DNA of 64,000 nucleotides from an uncultured Coprococcus sp. Its GTDB lineage: Bacteria > Bacillota > Clostridia > Lachnospirales > Lachnospiraceae. Below are positions 62,536 to 64,000 of the stretch, in pieces. The notes beneath the pieces are model-generated. The model worked only from the letters and a program-made list of their open reading frames with translations, was not told the origin of the DNA and did not search any database. The stretch is taken from contig CAKQIY010000005.1 in the NCBI GenBank assembly GCA_934247115.1, forward strand, positions 45,296 to 109,295, in the 5' to 3' direction. The position numbers and the translations under genes are program-made. The number at the start of each line of letters is the position of its first letter. Within the stretch, counting starts at the first letter, position 1.

Positions 62536-63534
62536 TTATACCCTCTTTTTTAACCCATTCAGGTATTCCTCAACATAATGGATAACTGCTGCGCCATCTC
62601 CCACTGCTGTCGCCACCTGGCGCACCGCCTTGGTCCTCACGTCGCCCGCAGCAAATATTCCCGGTGTACTGGTCTGTCCGGTCTCGCCCGCTACAACATA
62701 ACCAGCGTCGTCAAGCTTCACAACGTCACCGAGGAAGTCTGTGATAGGGCTTGTGCCTATGGCTATAAATACACCGGCTACCGGAAGCGTAAAATCGCTG
62801 CTGTCAAATTCTGGTATATTATCATCCGATGTATTGACATTTGCCACTGCATCTGTCTGTCCACTCACTGTTTTCGGTGCCTTCACTGAGACCTTGAGTT
62901 CCAGCTTGCCCGGCGTTCCACATATCTCTGTCACCTGTGCAAATGGATGGAATTCTATATTCTCAGTCTCAAGCACCTGCGCTCCGAGTATCTTCTCGCC
63001 TCTGAACTCATCTCTCCTGTGGATCAGATGCACCTTGCTGCACATCTTTGACAGATACAGGGCATCCTCAAGGGCTATATTTCCTCCGCCCACAACTGCG
63101 ACTTCTTTGTTCCTAAAGAACGCTCCGTCACATGTGGCACAGTATGAAACTCCTGCACCTGTAAATACTTCCTCACCCGGAACACCAAGCTTTCTGTGCT
63201 TTGCGCCTGTGGCTATCAGAACCGCCTTTGTCTCTATGCTGCCGCCATCCTCCAGGATGACCTTTTTGTGATCGCCGTGATTCTCGATGGCCGTCACCTC
63301 TCTGTCATCAAACTCCACGCCAAATGTATCTGCGTGTTCTCTGAACTTCATACCCATGTCAAAGCCGCTTATGCCCGGCAGTCCAAGATAGTTGTCCACC
63401 TGCTCTGTATTCACGATCTGTCCGCCGGAGAATGCCTCCTTTTCCAGTACCACCACGTCCATCATCGCCCTTTTGGCGTAGACTGCGGCGGACAGGCCCG
63501 CAGGGCCGCTGCCCACAATAACCAAATCTCTCAT
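62536..63534 (-). CDS. trxB: Thioredoxin reductase
   Basis: Start ATG 63534 (AAGGAGG four bases upstream), 332 residues. FAD loop VIVGSGPAGLSAAVYAKRA at the N-terminus, redox-active CATC in SYCATCDGAFF (about residue 140), NADPH loop VAVVGGGNIALEDALYLSK, and the C-terminal FAD segment GIFAAGDVRTK. The NADPH domain carries an insertion of about 20 residues (KAPKTVSGQTDAVANVNTSD), explaining the length slightly above the usual 305-320. It keeps thioredoxin reduced in the cytoplasm. A large palindromic element precedes it. Confidence 0.95.
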   Translation of the reverse strand: MRDLVIVGSGPAGLSAAVYAKRAMMDVVVLEKEAFSGGQIVNTEQVDNYLGLPGISGFDMGMKFREHADTFGVEFDDREVTAIENHGDHKKVILEDGGSIETKAVLIATGAKHRKLGVPGEEVFTGAGVSYCATCDGAFFRNKEVAVVGGGNIALEDALYLSKMCSKVHLIHRRDEFRGEKILGAQVLETENIEFHPFAQVTEICGTPGKLELKVSVKAPKTVSGQTDAVANVNTSDDNIPEFDSSDFTLPVAGVFIAIGTSPITDFLGDVVKLDDAGYVVAGETGQTSTPGIFAAGDVRTKAVRQVATAVGDGAAVIHYVEEYLNGLKKRV

Positions 63535-63558
63535 ATTTCCTCCTTGTCGAAGAAGGCC

Positions 63559-63736
63559 GCTGTCATGTTTGTGTGATGCTCCAAGGCTACGCACGACTCT
63601 GTCACCTTGTCTTAGCTCCTGACTGCATTCGCTCCCGCCCCCTATAAGGGCAGGGGGGCTCCCGCTCAGCAAGGAGCGACAAGCTTCCGTCGTCTATGTG
63701 CTACCCGCCTTTGGAGCATCACATAAACATGACAGC
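63559..63736. repeat. 178-bp nested palindromic element upstream of trxB
   Basis: Outer arms of 29-30 bases (left 63559-63587, beginning GCTGTCATGTTTGTGTG; right 63707-63736) pair with one G-U and one bulge. Inside, CTTGTC and GCTCCT (63606-63620) pair with AGGAGC and GACAAG (63672-63683), and a C-rich strand (GCCCCC) faces a G-run (GGGGGGC). The interior is much more GC-rich than surrounding intergenic DNA. No frame or known RNA recognised. Remaining DNA up to 63867 is AT-rich and empty. Confidence 0.85.
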
Positions 63737-63867
63737 TTACTCTTCGATAACCGTTAGTTCTATTATGTTATTTCCAAACCACTCTTTTAATACTTATCTA
63801 ATTATTTCTACAATATAGGAATATAAATTCTTTTTTAATGAGACATCTTCTGACCTACTAAGTCTCT

Positions 63868-64000
63868 CTAGTTCTCTTTGTATTGCTTTATCAGCTCACA
63901 GGTTTTGGCTATGTCTTCCTTGCTGTGTGCGTAGGACACGAACATTGCCTCGAACTGTGATGGAGCAAGGTAGATTCCGTTATCCAGCATGTATGAGAAA
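63868..64000 (-). CDS. hemL: Glutamate-1-semialdehyde 2,1-aminomutase, C-terminal end
   Basis: The last 44 codons of a minus-strand gene, cut by the right edge. The sequence SYMLDNGIYLAPSQFEAMFV, then SYAHSKEDI, matches the end of HemL, the PLP enzyme that makes 5-aminolevulinate in the C5 route to haem, sirohaem and corrinoids. The YLAPSQFEA segment is highly typical, so the identification is good despite the short piece. Confidence 0.85.
   Translation of the reverse strand, partial: FSYMLDNGIYLAPSQFEAMFVSYAHSKEDIAKTCELIKQYKEN

Overview
This 64 kb window looks like a chromosome segment of a gut Lachnospiraceae (Firmicutes, Clostridia). The evidence is strong AGGAGG-type ribosome binding sites, sigma-A promoters, a CIRCE-controlled small heat-shock gene, YesM/YesN two-component regulation of sugar ABC transporters, a butyryl-CoA/acetate-type CoA-transferase and many DUF3592-type membrane proteins. 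A Coprococcus-like source is my guess, not shown by the sequence. Most genes are on the minus strand. No tRNA, rRNA or CRISPR array was seen.

Region 1 (1-9.9 kb): a cut-off AAA-ATPase-like gene, a CoA-transferase and hsp20 with its CIRCE operator. Next comes a decayed patch at 3.9-5.8 kb holding an integrase tail, a clipped membrane gene and the first 33 codons of an AAA_14/DUF4143-like gene. Four small genes follow (PPC/DUF296, DUF3592-like, Nudix, DMT exporter), separated by three nearly identical long palindromes.

Region 2 (9.9-27.4 kb): an AT-rich CNNM/CorC-type gene has a promoter, a 30-codon acidic leader ORF and an overlapping intrinsic terminator in front of it. It sits between an oleate hydratase fragment and the intact oleate hydratase gene with its TetR regulator. 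After these come a large secreted surface protein, a diguanylate cyclase, a TetR regulator, a P-type ATPase, an SDR, and a MarR-MATE operon whose operator fills the promoter spacer.

Region 3 (27.4-55.2 kb): an alpha-glucan and alpha-galactoside use region. One ABC operon (binding protein, two permeases, a second binding protein, HAD phosphatase) lies beside a YesM/YesN pair. Next is a single reading frame joining 4-alpha-glucanotransferase to glycogen phosphorylase, with an intact ribosome binding site buried at the joint. Further on are an AraC regulator, a C69 dipeptidase, a VanZ-like protein, a phosphatase/nuclease, a GH36 alpha-galactosidase, and a second ABC operon with a GH13 glucosidase under a LacI repressor with visible operators. 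No transporter ATPase gene is present, so both importers presumably share an MsmX-type ATPase encoded elsewhere. The likely flow is: import malto- or isomalto-oligosaccharides and galactosides, hydrolyse or transglycosylate them, then phosphorolyse the glucans.

Region 4 (55.2-64 kb): a tightly packed operon of a DUF3737 protein, a MalY/PatB aminotransferase, a MATE exporter and a Lon-like AAA+ ATPase without protease domain, followed by tcdA, an Rrf2 regulator, trxB behind a 178-bp palindromic element, and the tail of hemL.
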